DNA from: Callaeas wilsoni
Lineage: Eukaryota > Chordata > Aves > Passeriformes > Callaeidae
Reading direction: 5' to 3'
Assembly: GCA_013398955.1 (NCBI GenBank)
Contig: VWPU01009473.1
Coordinates: forward strand, 2,565-66,564
DNA length: 64,000 nt
Positions 1 to 13,600 of the stretch are shown one piece after another. The first letter of the stretch is position 1; every line of letters begins with the position of its first letter. The notes under the pieces are model-generated. The model saw only the letters and a list, made by a program, of their open reading frames with translations, was not told the DNA's origin and ran no database searches. The position numbers and the translations under genes were made by a program.

Positions 1-46
1 CTCTCCTCTCCTCTCCTCTCCTCTCCTCTCCTCTCCTCTCCTCTCT
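1..46. repeat. (CTCTC)n pentanucleotide microsatellite
   Basis: Nine uninterrupted CTCTC units start at the first base of the window, so the tract probably extends leftwards. It is a pure pyrimidine strand. It was read directly from the sequence. Confidence 0.97.
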
Positions 47-3000
47 TTTATCCTTTTCATTTGCTATAGTGAAGTAGACATAACCAGCTTTTTGAGATAT
101 ATGTTCTGCTGATCAAATTTTGATTCTGAGTAGCTCACAGATTTTCTGACAGCCATAAGTATTCAAGCTCAGTGGGTATTTGTGCTCTCTAGTATCTATA
201 AATATACTGCAGTTTTTTGATTGTTTTATGACAGAAGTTTATTTTATTTTATTTTTGCCTTCACAGTTGGCTTTGGATTTTTTTTCTGCTTTATAGACCC
301 TTGTCTTTTTATTAGTTCTATGTTCCCTGTTGATTTTATGCTTTATATTCCTGCTGTCACTACCAGCATCTCACTGTAAACAAGAGTGTTGTATCTCAGT
401 GGGTTATTTTCTGTTAATAACCTGTGATACAGTATATAAATAAAAAAGAGAGGAGTTCACAGGTGCAATTTATTAGAGTTATTGCAATGTGACTTCAGTA
501 ATGGGCTTGAGTTCTTTAGAAACTTTGGTGTGTTTTGAGCTGAAGAAGACAGCTATATATTGCAGTTCATGAGAGAAAAATAAATATCAGTGTAATGAAA
601 TATATCCAAGTCCAACTCAATAATAATTGCAATTTCTCAGTGTCAATACTTGGAGACCTATGTGTACCTCACAATAATTCAAACAAAAGTACACCAGTAA
701 AGTAACATATTATTCAGGTTAGACTGGAAGAATGAAACCAAACAAAATGGCAAACCATACAAAATTTTCTGTCCTCCCTATACTTACATCACTGTTAACT
801 ACATGATAGCATATTTTAATCCTAGTACTCCCCTGTTAAACTTCACAATATACAATCATATTTCAGATATATGTTGCACCTATGGAGAAGAGCTGTGTAA
901 AACAAGCAAAGCATAATTCAGAGATTGTTTGAATCCTGTTCAAAGTTGTAGTGAAGCTCCCAAATTACTCAAATTATTTTTTAGCACACTTTTTAAAAAT
1001 CTGACTATGGCAGAAGTCAAAATTTTATCAGTAATAATGTGTCTTGTCCACAAAGAATAGAGCTGTCAGCTCTGAAATGCCTGTAAAGGCCACCGTACTT
1101 TTCATCATTCACTGCTGCTAATAAGAAATTAAATCAGAGAATCTAGTGCTTGGTGTGAGTCAGATTAAAGGAAAAAGATCAAGTGCTCAGAGCAGCTAAA
1201 AAGCAGTGTTCACCCTACCCTTCCTCATCCTTATTAGCTGATATGTTGGCTCAAATAAAAGCTATTCAGAATGTTTTGGAATCACCATTTTCAGAAGTCT
1301 GTCATAAAATCGTATTTTAGAACTCTTTCAACTCAATACTATAAGTTTTATATGTTCAACATTATACTTCATACTCTTTTCTAAGATTAAGTTATAATCA
1401 TTATCTTCTCTAGACATTGACATCACTCCAAAGAAAGTGTAGGTGGTACATTTTGACCAGACACACAGCTAAAGGAGCAGCTTTCCATTTAAGAAGGACA
1501 GATAGTCTGTCTTGCATCTCAAATAGTGTAGATTGCCGACATGGAAAATCAAAGTTATTGAAGGTGTTTGCATTGGAGCTGCTTCATACCCGTGGAAGGT
1601 GGAGATACCAGAAACCTTATTTTAGTGAAACATCAGGTTTCCCTGTCTCATCCATTCTACAGAATCTATAATCATATATCCTTGATATCTCATGGGAGGG
1701 GGACAACTGACCTAGGAACATGAATGTATTTTTGTCAATTATTGCTGCCAGTAGAATTATTCTGCATAAAGGACCTCTTACACTGGTTATCTTTGATTTT
1801 AAAACTCCTTTGCTGATGTTAATAATTTCATTCTCAAAAATGAAATTCTCTCAATGACTACGGCCAAATATCTGTTAGGAGAGGCTCAGCCCAGAACCAT
1901 GACAGTTCCAGAGTTTGCACATTCAGTAAAAGTCTTTGTATATCGCTGTCGCATGCATAACCAAATTTTGCCTTCCTGTGTAGGAATGAGTCCTGTGGGA
2001 TTTATGGACATTAAAGCTCAAGGTTTTCTTAGCAGGCAGTGGGAACTGAGGGCAGGTAACACCAGGAAGGCAGTGCTTAGGTCCTGTCTCAAGCCCTGCC
2101 TTGTAAGTTGCTGGGAACGTTACTGCTGATATTAAAGGGAACAAGAGCAGGCTTGTTTCTCCTATGCAGGTGCAATCAGGATTCAATGACAATCGTGACA
2201 TCTCCAGCAGTGAGAGCCTTCCCTGGCCTCAGAGAGAATAGGTCCTCATCTTCTATAGTGAAAGTTTCTGACTGTCTTACAAAAAAATGAAAACCTCTTT
2301 TAACTTGAGCAACTAATGCATCGTCTGTATTATTACCATGATAGTTCTGGGCAGACGATATAGAATCCTAATGGGTTTTTTATTATTAGTTTAATTGCAG
2401 CTGTTTCAAGATCACCTTTAAATCCCATGGAAATATTTATGTATCATCCTTTCATAATACTCTGTGGGACTTGTAGGAGAAAATCAAACAAAATGTAAGA
2501 ACATTGGCAAATGTAATTTAAAATCCCTCAAAAAGGTATGAATATTTTTTTCATTTTCCAGCTTCCCTTTTGTTAATATTTATATTACTTGTCTGTTTAG
2601 AGATATAATAATTCTCTTCTCCCATTATTGACACTGTGGATTTTTTTTCTTTTGTATGATATTATAGTAAATGCACTACATATGGACTGGAACTTATACC
2701 AAGATATGTCTTAGAAATATCTTTAATCCTGGTCATTTTTAAATACAAGGATGATCCAAAAACAACAATTGCCTGTTTTCCTAGAAAGTAGAATTTTGCT
2801 CTTTAGTACAACAGACATGTTGTGAGCATTTTTAGATCTATGATGTCAACTGCAGAGAAAGAGTTTGTTCTCTTCTCTGGACAAACAGGCTAAAATTTTT
2901 CAGATCTTTCTTGTATGTACTTGAGTTTTCATGCAGGATACTCCTACTTTGTGTATATGAAGTGCTATGAGGATACATCTGAAATGTCTGTCTGGTAATA

Positions 3001-3629
3001 TTACACACATGAGAACTGACAACTTGATTTACCTTTGCTACCATTTTCAAAGAATTTGCAGCTTGTCACAGAAAATTAGTTTGACAGCATATTTTTAATT
3101 AAAAACTAAATTGTTGACCTTTTTCTTTAAACTGTTATAGAAGAAGGAACTGTTACAAGCTGTCACCTCAGCTGAAAGACCTGATCAGTGAGAAGGGAAG
3201 ATACATTTTTATTTTTATTCACTCTTTATGCCGAGATGACCTCAAACCTATAGGATAGTCAGTGCCGAAGCTTCTGGGATCTTTCTGGTTCTTTCTGAAA
3301 GCAGTTCTATCACTCGCAATATTCAAAGGTGTGTTAGTTCATCATCCCAAGGTGTTACCCAGCTGTCCTCTGTCAAACACCACTTGTCTTTGATGTCTCT
3401 AGCGTCTGCATGGTCAGAATGCTAATTGAATATATGCAAAGCATATGGGAAGGACAAACACTTGTAAGTACTTTTAAAATCCTCCTGATTCCTTAGGACT
3501 TCATCTTTCCGTGTTGTCAAGGCCTTCTGTGTTATTAAGAGGGAAACAATAGTGTGTGAATGACTTGTGCATGCCAAGTTTTCCTAGGTGTTCTCTAATT
3601 CACCTTTCCTTGATCAAATGAAAGTCTTC
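47..3629. other. Unassigned AT-rich non-coding DNA
   Basis: I recognise no gene, RNA or repeat family here. The open frames are at most 92 codons, lie on both strands over the same stretch (around 1.85-2.29 kb) and show no known motif, so they look like chance frames. The stretch around 1.85-2.28 kb is a little richer in G and C than its surroundings but matches nothing I know. Confidence 0.6.
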
Positions 3630-3901
3630 CAACACTCTTTACTCTGGTCTCCTGTGTCAGAGATCCCTGAGGGCTGGTCTTGTCATTGAAGAACAAAGCA
3701 AAGAAGGCATTTGGTTGTTCTGCTTTCTCTGCATCCTCTGTTACCTTCATCTAGTCCTGCTCTCACATTATCCTTTGTTTTCCTTTTGTTATTGAAGTAT
3801 TTGAAGAAGCCCTTCTTGTTTTCCTTGACATCTTTGGCCAGATTTAATTCCAGGTTTCTGAGATAATTTTTTGTCAGCTTAGATACACAGTAAAACTGCA
3901 T
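3630..3901 (-). mobile_element. CR1 LINE fragment, ORF2 region between endonuclease and reverse transcriptase
   Basis: Read on the minus strand, the frame ending near 3683 contains LELNLAKDVKENKKGFFKY followed by a Lys/Arg-rich NKRKTK stretch. This is the linker that CR1 ORF2 carries between the endonuclease and the reverse transcriptase; intact copies read roughly LELDLARDVKDNKKGFY. Further along the element, around 3680-3710, the segment equivalent to the FFASVF start of the reverse transcriptase is still visible but frame-shifted. Both the 5' and 3' parts of the element are missing, so this is an internal fragment and not an ordinary 5'-truncated insertion. It is degenerate and non-functional. 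The family was recognised by eye; exact ends may be off by some tens of bases. Confidence 0.8.
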
Positions 3902-4067
3902 TTCCTCTGCATTTTCTCAGCTGTATGCAGCTGATATAAGCACTTTTACTAAACCAGGAAAGTTCTCTCATATACCTTAACTCAAAGGTATAATTCAAGC
4001 ATTTCAAAGGAAAAATAGAACTGTCAGGAAAGTTTATGATTCCACAAACCTTGCACTGGAAGATGCT

Positions 4068-4134
4068 TCTGCCCATGGCAGCGATTTGGAACTAGATGAT
4101 CTTTAAGGTCCCTGACCATTCTATGATTCCATAA
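4068..4134 (+). mobile_element. CR1 LINE 3' terminus, short fragment
   Basis: The stretch carries the CR1 3' end signature: TGCCCATGGCAG, then TTGGAACTAGATGATCTTTA, then AGGTCCCT and ATTCTATGATTCCAT, which is a degraded pair of the 8-bp tail units. Only the last ~65 bp of the element remain. It lies 166 bp beyond an antisense CR1 fragment, so the two cannot be one copy unless the region was inverted. Confidence 0.85.
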
Positions 4135-7100
4135 AGTTAATTTCTGATCAGAAGGTTTCATTTCTAATTAAGGGCAAATTCTATTTCTATGCCTTCTTAT
4201 CATAGACGTTGTTATATATCACGTTGAACATTAATTTCCTGCATTCTGTTTTTAGGCAAAACGTTTTAACTACTAGCGCTTAAGCTTTGTGGAGATTGTA
4301 AATATTGGATCTTTAGGCCCTTATTCCCTTACATCAGTGAAGATGTACAATAATATGTATAAAAATATTTAAATTAAGCAGTGTTCCTGACTATATGTGC
4401 AATTTCATAGAAGACTTGATGGATTTTAAGTGACAAGTTTCTAATCACTGGTTTTCTAGACATTTATTGGAGAAAGATAGAAATAACAATTAATTAACCT
4501 AATATGCCTTTATATTTGCAATTTCTTCATTTTAATATTATTTTGAAACACTTATCACTCGATAAGTAAAATACATATATCTGTATATGCATTATGTGGT
4601 TGATGTGTGGATATCAAGATAAACATATATCAATAGTATGAAAAAAAAGTGTGTGTTTTGATATAAATTCAGATTTTCTTAAATCTTTTGTACCAACTGG
4701 GGCTAGTGAATTTTTAAATCTATGTGAAGTTAAATGAATTTTATGTACCTTTTTCAGCTACCCATATGGCACTAACCCATTGGACTTAACACAAATGTAT
4801 ACTTAGAAATAGACAGATTTATTTTCCTGGAGATTTCTTAATGGTCCATGCTGTTGTCTGGTAACCAGAGATTGAAGCTTTGAAAATATGAAGTCCTTAT
4901 ATAGGCTTGCTTATCTATTTATTTGGCTTTGTGTTTTTCGTTTACTGAGTTGCTATTCAGTTTTTATTTCATGTTAATTGCTTTGCTTTTAAAGTTCCAG
5001 GCAGTTCCTGGATAATTTCCCGTGCAAAGAGGTTAAAGCTAAATAATGTAGACAAACAGCAGAAGCTTTCTTTCAGAATGCTGTTGGAGTTTGGCTTCCA
5101 TGTCACGTACTGGGCCATAAAATGTAAAATAGATGTCTCTCTCCGAAAGCTCTGCAGTGAGAGAACAGTCTTAAAAAACAGGGGGAGGGGAGGTTTAGAA
5201 AATAATAAAAATAATAAAAAACCCCCCACAACATAAAAAATATTATAGTATCTGAGAGACACTATAATTCAAAGGTGCTAGGTCAATATGAGCTTCCACA
5301 TTTTAAGGAATTTTTAATGTCAACAGATCAGTGAATAAATTTTGTAAATCTATTCTATGTATGAGAATCCACTCTTCCAGCCTGGTAATGCTGTATTTTA
5401 GCAATAGTTGTGGTATAAAGTCAGCCTTCAACAAGAATGCATCAGTTAAAACCAATAAAAAGCAATGGTGCTTTCTTTGTGATAAATTTATGCTAAAGAA
5501 AAAATCTTGGTAATCTCCTATATTATTTAGAGGACCAGTGATCAAAGGAAGAGGCATTCAAAGAATAGCATTCTTGTACATTCTGTACTGATGCAGAATT
5601 ACTGTCAGTAATGGTGAATACAATTGCTACCAAGGAGTGCTGTGAAAATGCTTTTAAAACTTACATTTATAAGTCTTTGCTGCAAGTTAGGAGGAGGAGA
5701 GTAAAAGGAAGATAGACAATTTTAAGATAGCGCCTAGTACTTATGGTGGTTTAATTATACTGCTACTTTTTCTTGTGCAGTGATGTTTTGTCAATGCATT
5801 TCTTTTTACACAGCCACTGCATGAGGAGTAAATTTCATTGAAATTATCTTGATATTAAAAAAAAAGGATTTTAATTTTCAAAATAATGTGCTTTTCCTTC
5901 ATATTAATAAATATTTAAACATCCCTTTATTCTCATGCATGTACTAAAATGAGAGATTGTAGGAAGTCTCTGGTTATCAATTTTGTCAACAGTGGTTCAA
6001 TCTTCATCAAAATTTCACCCTGATGTTTGTCAACAACAGTGAACACTATGGAAACCTGCTGCATGAAGTACAAAACTGTGTGTAAGCTTCAGATGATTTA
6101 TTTCCTGGATGTAGGCTAAGCAAGACAAACTGTTACTGTTCTGGTGTTTCCCTGGGGTCTGAGGATCAAGCACGACAATGGATAGAAAAACTCCAACAGC
6201 AATGATTGATACCACATTTCAAATGTCATTCTCACATTTTCTTCCTTCATAATAATGCGGTCCCAAAATTCACCCTTCAACTTCTTTTCTGGTGTGAGAG
6301 GAAGAAGATGGTATTTTTATTCTTTTGTTTGCAATACTCTCAATTTAATCAAAATACCAGACTCCTATTTTAAAAGCTTTGTTTGAAGTACTTAAAAATA
6401 ATTTTGTGTTCAATCCAGTGACTCACATAATTCTTAATTTCCAGAAAAGCAATACTTTTTTATGATAATATATCAGAATTAATTCTCTGTGAAATAGAAA
6501 ACCAGTAGAAACACTGATTACTATTCAACTTTTTTTGTGACTTTATCATAAGTCTCAGCATATTTAACATCTTTCTTAACACAATATTTTATTTAATCTA
6601 TAATAATATATTATATTCATTACTGTACATGCAAATATATTTTTTAAAATAAGGACTTTTTATTGTGAGTCTTGTAATTGAGTCTGGAAAATATGACCTA
6701 TAATACTCTGAAAAACAGAAAAATCTTGCTTGTGAATTCTATAATGTTTTTGCAACTCTTATTATGAAGATTATCTGGTGCATTCTTTTGAACATTTGCT
6801 GTTGGCAATACCAAAGTCACAGAGTTCAACAGTCCCATTTTTTTTGAAGAGTGATGAACTATTTGGCAAAACATTTCATTAATATGTGCAAAGGGGCTGT
6901 AGGGTATGTCTACCCCAGTGATTCAGTGTAAACTTTGCTTTGTAACTGATCTCAGCAGTACTGGAGACGGAGGGAAAAATAGGCATGGGGATAAGTATTG
7001 GAGAGAGTTTCCATATCCCTCTCAGCCTTTTAATCTTTCTACCAGCAAGAAGGGAGCATTCAGGTCAAGGAGAGAAGTATTCAAGGATCCCCAACACTCT

Positions 7101-8490
7101 TCTGTCTTCAAAAAGCAACTCTTCTAGACTTTTTGCCTTGGTAGGATAAATTCTTTCCTCTTTTTGCCTTCCAAAGAATCTAGCCTGATTATTCTGCCAG
7201 GTGCTAAAGGGAATATAGGTTTTCAAAGGAAATGGAAGTACTTAAGAATTTTAATGAAGTAAAAATAATATTTCAGTACTGCAGTACCAGCTGGATTGCA
7301 AATTTAAAAATCTAACTTTAAGAAAATGCCTCTTTTATCATAAGTTTTGGGTCCGTTGTTCATCTGTTAAGATGTGTGGGAAAAAATGAGATAAATTAGT
7401 TTCTTTTACCAGCTTTAACCGCAGGTAGCAATCTCACTTTACCTTGAATGTGTCATTCATTACAAGCTACTTGCTTTCAGTCATGGGGATTTATAATGGT
7501 GGAAAATCTCCATGTAACACCACTACTCATCTCTGAAATAATACACCACAGAGCATTGAAATTAATATCCATTTAAAATGTATTTAAATCACATGTTTTT
7601 CTTGCAGCTGGTTTCCATACCAGTAGCTGAAGGTAACCAAACATAACATCCTTCTAATCTTGGTTAGGAAATTTATACCAGAGGATCTTTAACACTTAAA
7701 GCAAATGACTCACAGTGTTACACTACGTTTAAATTTTCACCTATGCAGTACATTCTTGCCCATCATTTAAACCATGTCATTTTCTGCCACTACCCCAGAT
7801 GGCATCTGTAATAATCCTGCATACAAACATTTATTTCCACTGAAGTGCCATGGCTACTCCATAGATAGCTTTAGGGATTGCACAAGATTGGAGGATTGGC
7901 TTCTGTGCTCCATGACTGTAAATGGAATTTATGTATTAAATTTAAGAATTTAAAAGAAAGAATGAAATATAAAACTCCCCACAATTTCTTAGTGATGTCA
8001 TTGGCTTTATTAATTGTTGACCATGCAACACTTGTCAAGATCAAGGTAAGCTGTCAACAGCAGTGAGATAGAAAATTAAGAGGATTGACATCTCTTAAAA
8101 TCCTTCCAATGATACACCTTTTAATGATGACAACACAGATTAGTCAGACTCTAAAATATTTAGGCATCATGGCTTCTCAAAAGTCACAATTTTCTCCCAG
8201 CACACTCCCAACACTCATAATACTCTGTTGATTTATTCTATTGGATTATCTCATAATTTTGATAATTTGGCCAGTTGAATGCTTTACAAATATTGCTGGA
8301 TTAAGTTCTAACCTGCTGGCACTCACACAAATCTGTCACGGTTCTTTAGTTTCTTCAGGACTAGCACCAGAACATTATTGTAAAACTATTTTTAAACTCC
8401 TTACTTGCATTTCAAATGTCAAAACATGACCTGCAGTATCCTTGAATAAATTTTGAGTTTCTAGGTGAACCTTAAGCGATACATTATTTA
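4135..8490. other. Unassigned AT-rich non-coding DNA
   Basis: No gene, RNA or repeat family is recognised across this 4.4 kb. Open frames are at most 97 codons and overlap on opposite strands (for example 5.30-5.56 kb). Short A and T runs and AT-only patches (6.58-6.65 kb) are the only compositional features. Confidence 0.6.
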
Positions 8491-8592
8491 TACATCTATA
8501 TATAGATATACAGATATAGATATAGATATAGATATCTGAGTGAGTGTGAGGATGTGTGTGTATGTGCATACATGTAAGCATGTGCATATATA
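8491..8592. repeat. Compound simple repeat: (GATATA)n followed by TG-rich tract
   Basis: TA-rich sequence leads into nearly four GATATA units at 8513-8535, then about 55 bp of GT/GTATGT-rich sequence ending in a TATATAT run. An opposite-strand frame through it gives runs of Tyr-Ile and His, which is a by-product of the repeat. Confidence 0.85.
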
Positions 8593-8903
8593 TTTTTAAT
8601 TTTAAGAAAATTTTGAGGATTCTAAAATCAAAAATCTCAGTAAGTACTAGTATAAGTTCTACTTTAATGAGCTGTGTTCTGGCAATTTTTCTCAGCTTCA
8701 TGAGACCTAAGCAAGACAACTACTCTCAGTGAAGTGATCTGATGAAATTTAAGTCAGTATCACAGTCAGCCACAAGAAGACTGCCACAATTTTGGTTCTG
8801 TCAACTAATATCTGTTGCACTGTTATCAAAATCATTATAGTTTTCTAGTTTGCAAATCATTTTAACATGTGCCCAAAAATGTGTAAAATTCCTAAGCAAA
8901 TTA
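8593..8903. other. Unassigned spacer
   Basis: About 310 bp of AT-rich sequence with no recognisable feature lies between the simple repeat and the LTR. Confidence 0.55.
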
Positions 8904-9440
8904 TGATTATGTCTTTCTGGCGTGGAGTTAATTTTCTTCACACAGCTTTTATGGTAATGGTTTTGAAATTTGTGCCTAAAGCAGTGCTGATAACACACCA
9001 ATATTTCAGCTGTTGTTGAGCAGTGCTTGCACAACATCAAGGCCTTTTCTCACTCTGCCGCACTTCCCCTGTGAATAGACTGGGGGATATGCAAGATTTT
9101 GTGAGAGTATGCAACCAGGAAGATGACCCAAACAAACCAGATATTTCATGCCATATAACATCCTTGGCAATAAAAATGGAAAAGAGTAGGGTTTAGGAGG
9201 GTTAGCTATCTTTTGCTTGGGAGAGAATTAGTCTACCCTCGGAAGATGGCGAGTGATTCCCTATGCATCACTGTTGTTGTTTTATTTTCTTTCTTTTTTT
9301 ATTAAATAATTTTTATGTGGACCCATAAGTTTTGTTCCTTTTGTTGCTCTTCTATTCCTCTTCTGCTGCCCCACTAGGGGCAGGGGAGTGTGTGAGCAGC
9401 TGAGTGCTGCTTAGTTGCCTCAAGGGCTAAACCTACAAAA
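8904..9440 (+). mobile_element. Degraded solo LTR, avian ERVL-type endogenous retrovirus
   Basis: The order of landmarks follows the common avian ERVL LTR. GAGTTAATTTTCTTC lies close to the 5' end, then GTGCTGATAACACACC, then GAGCAGTGCTT with AAGGCCTTTTCTC, and a GATGACCCAAACAAACCA block. It continues with CCATATAACATC before a decayed TATA position (CAATAAAAATGG), then GCATCACTGTTGTTGTTTT, an ATTAAA poly(A) signal at 9301, the TGCTGCTTAGTTGCC block and the terminal GGGCTAAACC. No internal retroviral genes flank it, so it is a solo LTR left by recombination. I could not see a target-site duplication, so the ends are approximate. Many substitutions separate it from the copy at 28.7 kb, which belongs to the same broad family and has the same orientation. 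Confidence 0.85.
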
Positions 9441-12400
9441 GGTTAGTTACTAATCAAAATTTTTATTTTGGTAATTGTTATTTTCTATACCAGAAAAAGT
9501 CTCCCATTCTTCATTAAGTATATTAAATGCAATAAGACTCTTTTTCTTTTTTTTTAATTCTTAGCGTTAAAAACTCAACAAATGTTTCAAGTTCAGAGCA
9601 GCTTTTTTTTCCTAGTCCACATTGTGCTCAAATCATCACTAGTTATGGCTACAGTCAAAAAACTGGTCACCTGTTAGGAATAGAGCTGGGAGCTCCCAAA
9701 ACCCAAAGTTTAGCCAATACAATCAAAATTTCACTTCTCTACCTTTCACTAGAGAATAATCATGGTACCAGGTGGTTCAGTTTTCTAATACCAGAGCTGG
9801 CATGAATTTTCCCAGCAATTTCACATTCAACAGCAGCAGAGTTTTTTTATAGATGTATGTGAAGCAAAAAAACTAGAAAGAGACAGAAATTTTGTAGAAA
9901 TGGACTAGAACAAAGCAGTGAAGCTTTGAGACAAGGATAGGACAAGGATTTAAGAGAAAGAAAAGTCCAAAGAACTTCAGACAACTGTGTAAACACTCAG
10001 AGAATACAGTGGTTTTCTCTAACATGTCTCATGCTGATGGATGGGTCCATTTTACCTTGCTCCCTTTCACGTGATGCAACCTGTCATTGCTCCACCAATT
10101 TAACAGTAAATGCTACTCCCAGAAGGAAGTAGATCTTCAGTTGTATACTCTGCTGAGGTCGATATATTCACTGAAGGCAGTGACTGTAGAGCTAACCCTT
10201 TAAAAGAACAGCTATGCAGAGTTACAAATTTTCTGGCAAAATACAAAGCAGAATACAAATATTTCAAATCAGCTTTCTCATTTGAACAGTAAGTTCATAT
10301 TTAGAGAAACTCAAAGTATTTTTGTCAAAATCACTTTATGTTTCAGGTCCTCTTTCTTTTCTATTTGTAGATGTGCTTGAATTTGTTACTGATACAGTAG
10401 AGATTCTTCCCTTTAAACAAAGTAACAGCCAAACAAACACATGGGTCAGTCACCAGCTTCAAGGGTCACACCAGCTTTCCCTCCTTCACACAGTCATTGC
10501 AATCAGATGTTGATGTACGGGCTCTTAAATCTTTGAAATACTGAACCTATATTCATGAGCTATGAAGGTCTGAGTCTGTACATGGAAATAATTCAAGTAT
10601 TTTGGAGAATATTTTGCAGTAAAATCAATGTATAAATCACATTATTTTCACTGACTTTGGACTTATATTTTTTACCTTATACAATGCTTCTGAATCGGAG
10701 GTTTATAACCGCAGTTCATTTGAAATTCTTATCAAATACTAACTTAATTTTAATGATGCAAACCCTTTACATATTCACACACATATATGCATTCAGGCTA
10801 AATACAGGATTCCTTTACAGGTCTAAATATATAAATGTAAATCTTAAATATTTGTCAGAACTACTTTCTTATGTCTGGTATTTCCAATGTCAGTAAACCA
10901 GAAATCTTTCTTTAAAAAAGCAGAAATAGTGCCAATAATTTCTTTTCCATAACAAAAGTGAAATTACATTTCTTTTGAATATTAAACATTGTTTCATTAT
11001 GTTTAAGCAAGTAGATAATTATGCAATAATTCCATATTAATTTATAACTACATGTATATATAAATTACTGTCAACATCAAGTGAAGTGAAGTGAAATATG
11101 TACTTCATTGTAAATAACAGGATAAGGTGGAAGGTTAATTGAATGTACGATTGCAGTCAACAGTCTCCTACCTTAGAGAAGAAAGACAGGAAATACAGAT
11201 TAGTATCACCATTCTGTTTTCATCACTGCACTTTCTGCTCCTTTCCTTTGCTGTCCTTATTCATTTTTGATGACTTGGCTATTAGGCCTTCTTACCTTTT
11301 CGTACTCTTTTTCCCCTTCTCTCCCTGGCACTGCTGTTGCAAGAACGAAAACCCCTGACAATTTATTTTCCCATTCTATTACCATTTACCAAGAGGTAAG
11401 GTAAGAAGAAGACACTCAACACTTAAGTCTAGCCTGGCCAGTATGGAAGAATTTTTATAGTTCTTGCCTAAAAGAAGTAGGACTATATGCCATTCTGATT
11501 GTTCTCGATAATCTTCAGAACACCTTGCAAATTTGACTCTTTTTCCATTACTAGACATCTCAGCTTGAGTTTCTGTCTTGGATCTGGATCTTAATTAATT
11601 CACATTAACAGCAAACACTGTAAAGTTCCTCTTGACACTAGTTTCCCTCTTTTGATTTTTTTCAGTTCCGTTCTTTGTATGATAAATATGTACTTAAGAC
11701 AATAATGCCACAAATATTTTTTCAGTGGAGTAGGGTCAGGACTGTAATGAATAGAAATTTGCCTAATAGAGATGTGCAAAAGCTTCCAAACATGTTTCCT
11801 GATATTTGTGAGGAGATATTGAGCCAGATTTGAATAATTTTGTAATGTGGCAAAATTTCATTTTCATGAAATACTTTCAATTATTTCCTTGTAAAAGATG
11901 ATATGAAGTTTGATCAAGCCTTGGAAGGGTACAGTTCAGAATTCTCTCTCGCTTTTCCTCTCCTTCCTCTTTCTCCATGCTTGTGTCTTTTGTGTAGCCC
12001 ACATTCACTCCCATGTCCCTGCCTTCCCATTATTCCTTTCCACACCAAATACATTAAAGATTTAAAATGCAAGGTCCTAATGACAAGAGCTAAATCCACC
12101 AATAGAGAATGACTTGCTGCAAAGTTTGCTTTGTTTTCCTGCTCCAAATGCTGCACCAGCAGAATGGTATCCAGGAGTTGGATTTAGATTTTTCTGTTCA
12201 TTCATAGTTAGACCTGTGATACTGTTTGAGAAGACGGAGTCCAAAATCTTTGTTTGTCATTTTTAGAAAGTGGTTTTTCATAAAGACATCTAGACTGTTT
12301 TATTTTAGAACTCTAACCATGTAAAGCATATATTAATTTCAAACATTTGCTAGATCCTTGTTCAATACCATAAGTCTGTATCTGACCATTCTTGCCTAAA

Positions 12401-13600
12401 GAAGCTAGGCCATACAAATAATTAGATTTTGAAAAGTAAGGAACTTGAGCAGGCATATAATAAATAAGACCTTTACAAACCCTATAAGCCCCAGATTTTA
12501 GAAGATTCCTTAGGACTTAGTTTCACAGGGAATTGTGAATGGAAAATTATGGAGGTCTGGATTATTCTGAAAGTCCAATAGATCAGAAAAACAAATAGAG
12601 CTCTGAGGAGTATTCCAGTTTCTTACAAACTTTCTAAAGTACAGAGGAGTTTTGTGAGAAAAACATCTTCTGTTCAAAGGTTTTAAAATATAGGTGAAAA
12701 AACTGAAAGCAGTCCTCATTCCAGGTCTTTCTGAGACAAACAATCTTCAGTCTTTTTTTGATATCAAGTTGTGAGTGATTATGATTCAATTGATGGCTGA
12801 CTTTACATTGATGAAAAAGGTCTTCCCTGTTTAGGTTGTCCAAATAGAATGAGAAATCATCAGCAACTGAGAAAAGACAAGTCATGCAGGACCCCTCAAT
12901 GCTATAGGAAGAAATATACTCAGACTGAAGAGTAGACCCAACACAAGAAAAGAAAAAAAAGCAGAAAATAGTTGGAACTGGACAGTTTGTAACAAAGGAT
13001 AACAATTTTAAGAGCGGAAAATAACTAATTAGTGGTACATCTTCATTTTTACAATAGCACTGAGGCTGGCATTCAGCAAATGTTTAAAAGTCCTGATAAT
13101 TCAAAAATAAATAGTCTCTGTGAAGGCTTCTGTTTTGTTGACTTATAAAGGCATTTCTATCATTTAGTGTAAGTCAAAGCATTTTGGGAATACTATATAA
13201 ATTACATATCCAGGTGGAGCGCCTTTGGTGGTCACACAAAGCTGCTAACATTGTATATGCTTTGAAATATGTTTCACTCAAGCATGACCACTGGCCTTTT
13301 GTCACTTAAGGTATGACATGAGTTTCATATTTCCTCTCAATAACAGGACCTCCAGTTATACAGCATCTTCCAGTTATGAAATGTACCATCTATTTTAGTC
13401 TGAATCTAACTTATGCTTCTGAATATTTTACCTGCATGAATTTGATCTGGAGATGTACAGATGCACCATGTCTATAAATATCTAAATGCAATGGAACAAA
13501 TGACTGAATGTGATTGAATATTGCAATTCTAATCGAACAGCTGGTGCAACTCAGAGTTTTTGGGACTCAGTCCTACAAAGTAGAGTGGAAAAACTCTGAA
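9441..13600. other. Unassigned AT-rich non-coding DNA
   Basis: No recognised gene or repeat. The largest frame (12634-13005, minus strand, 123 codons) has no family motif and low-complexity Phe/Ser stretches, so I treat it as chance. Confidence 0.55.

Noticed and set aside
8375..8719. 114-codon minus-strand frame with Ile-Tyr and His-Thr runs
   Set aside because: Its body is the GATATA/TG simple repeat; no family motif is present.
12634..13005. 123-codon minus-strand frame
   Set aside because: No motif, rich in Phe and Ser, flanked by unassigned AT-rich sequence; consistent with chance.
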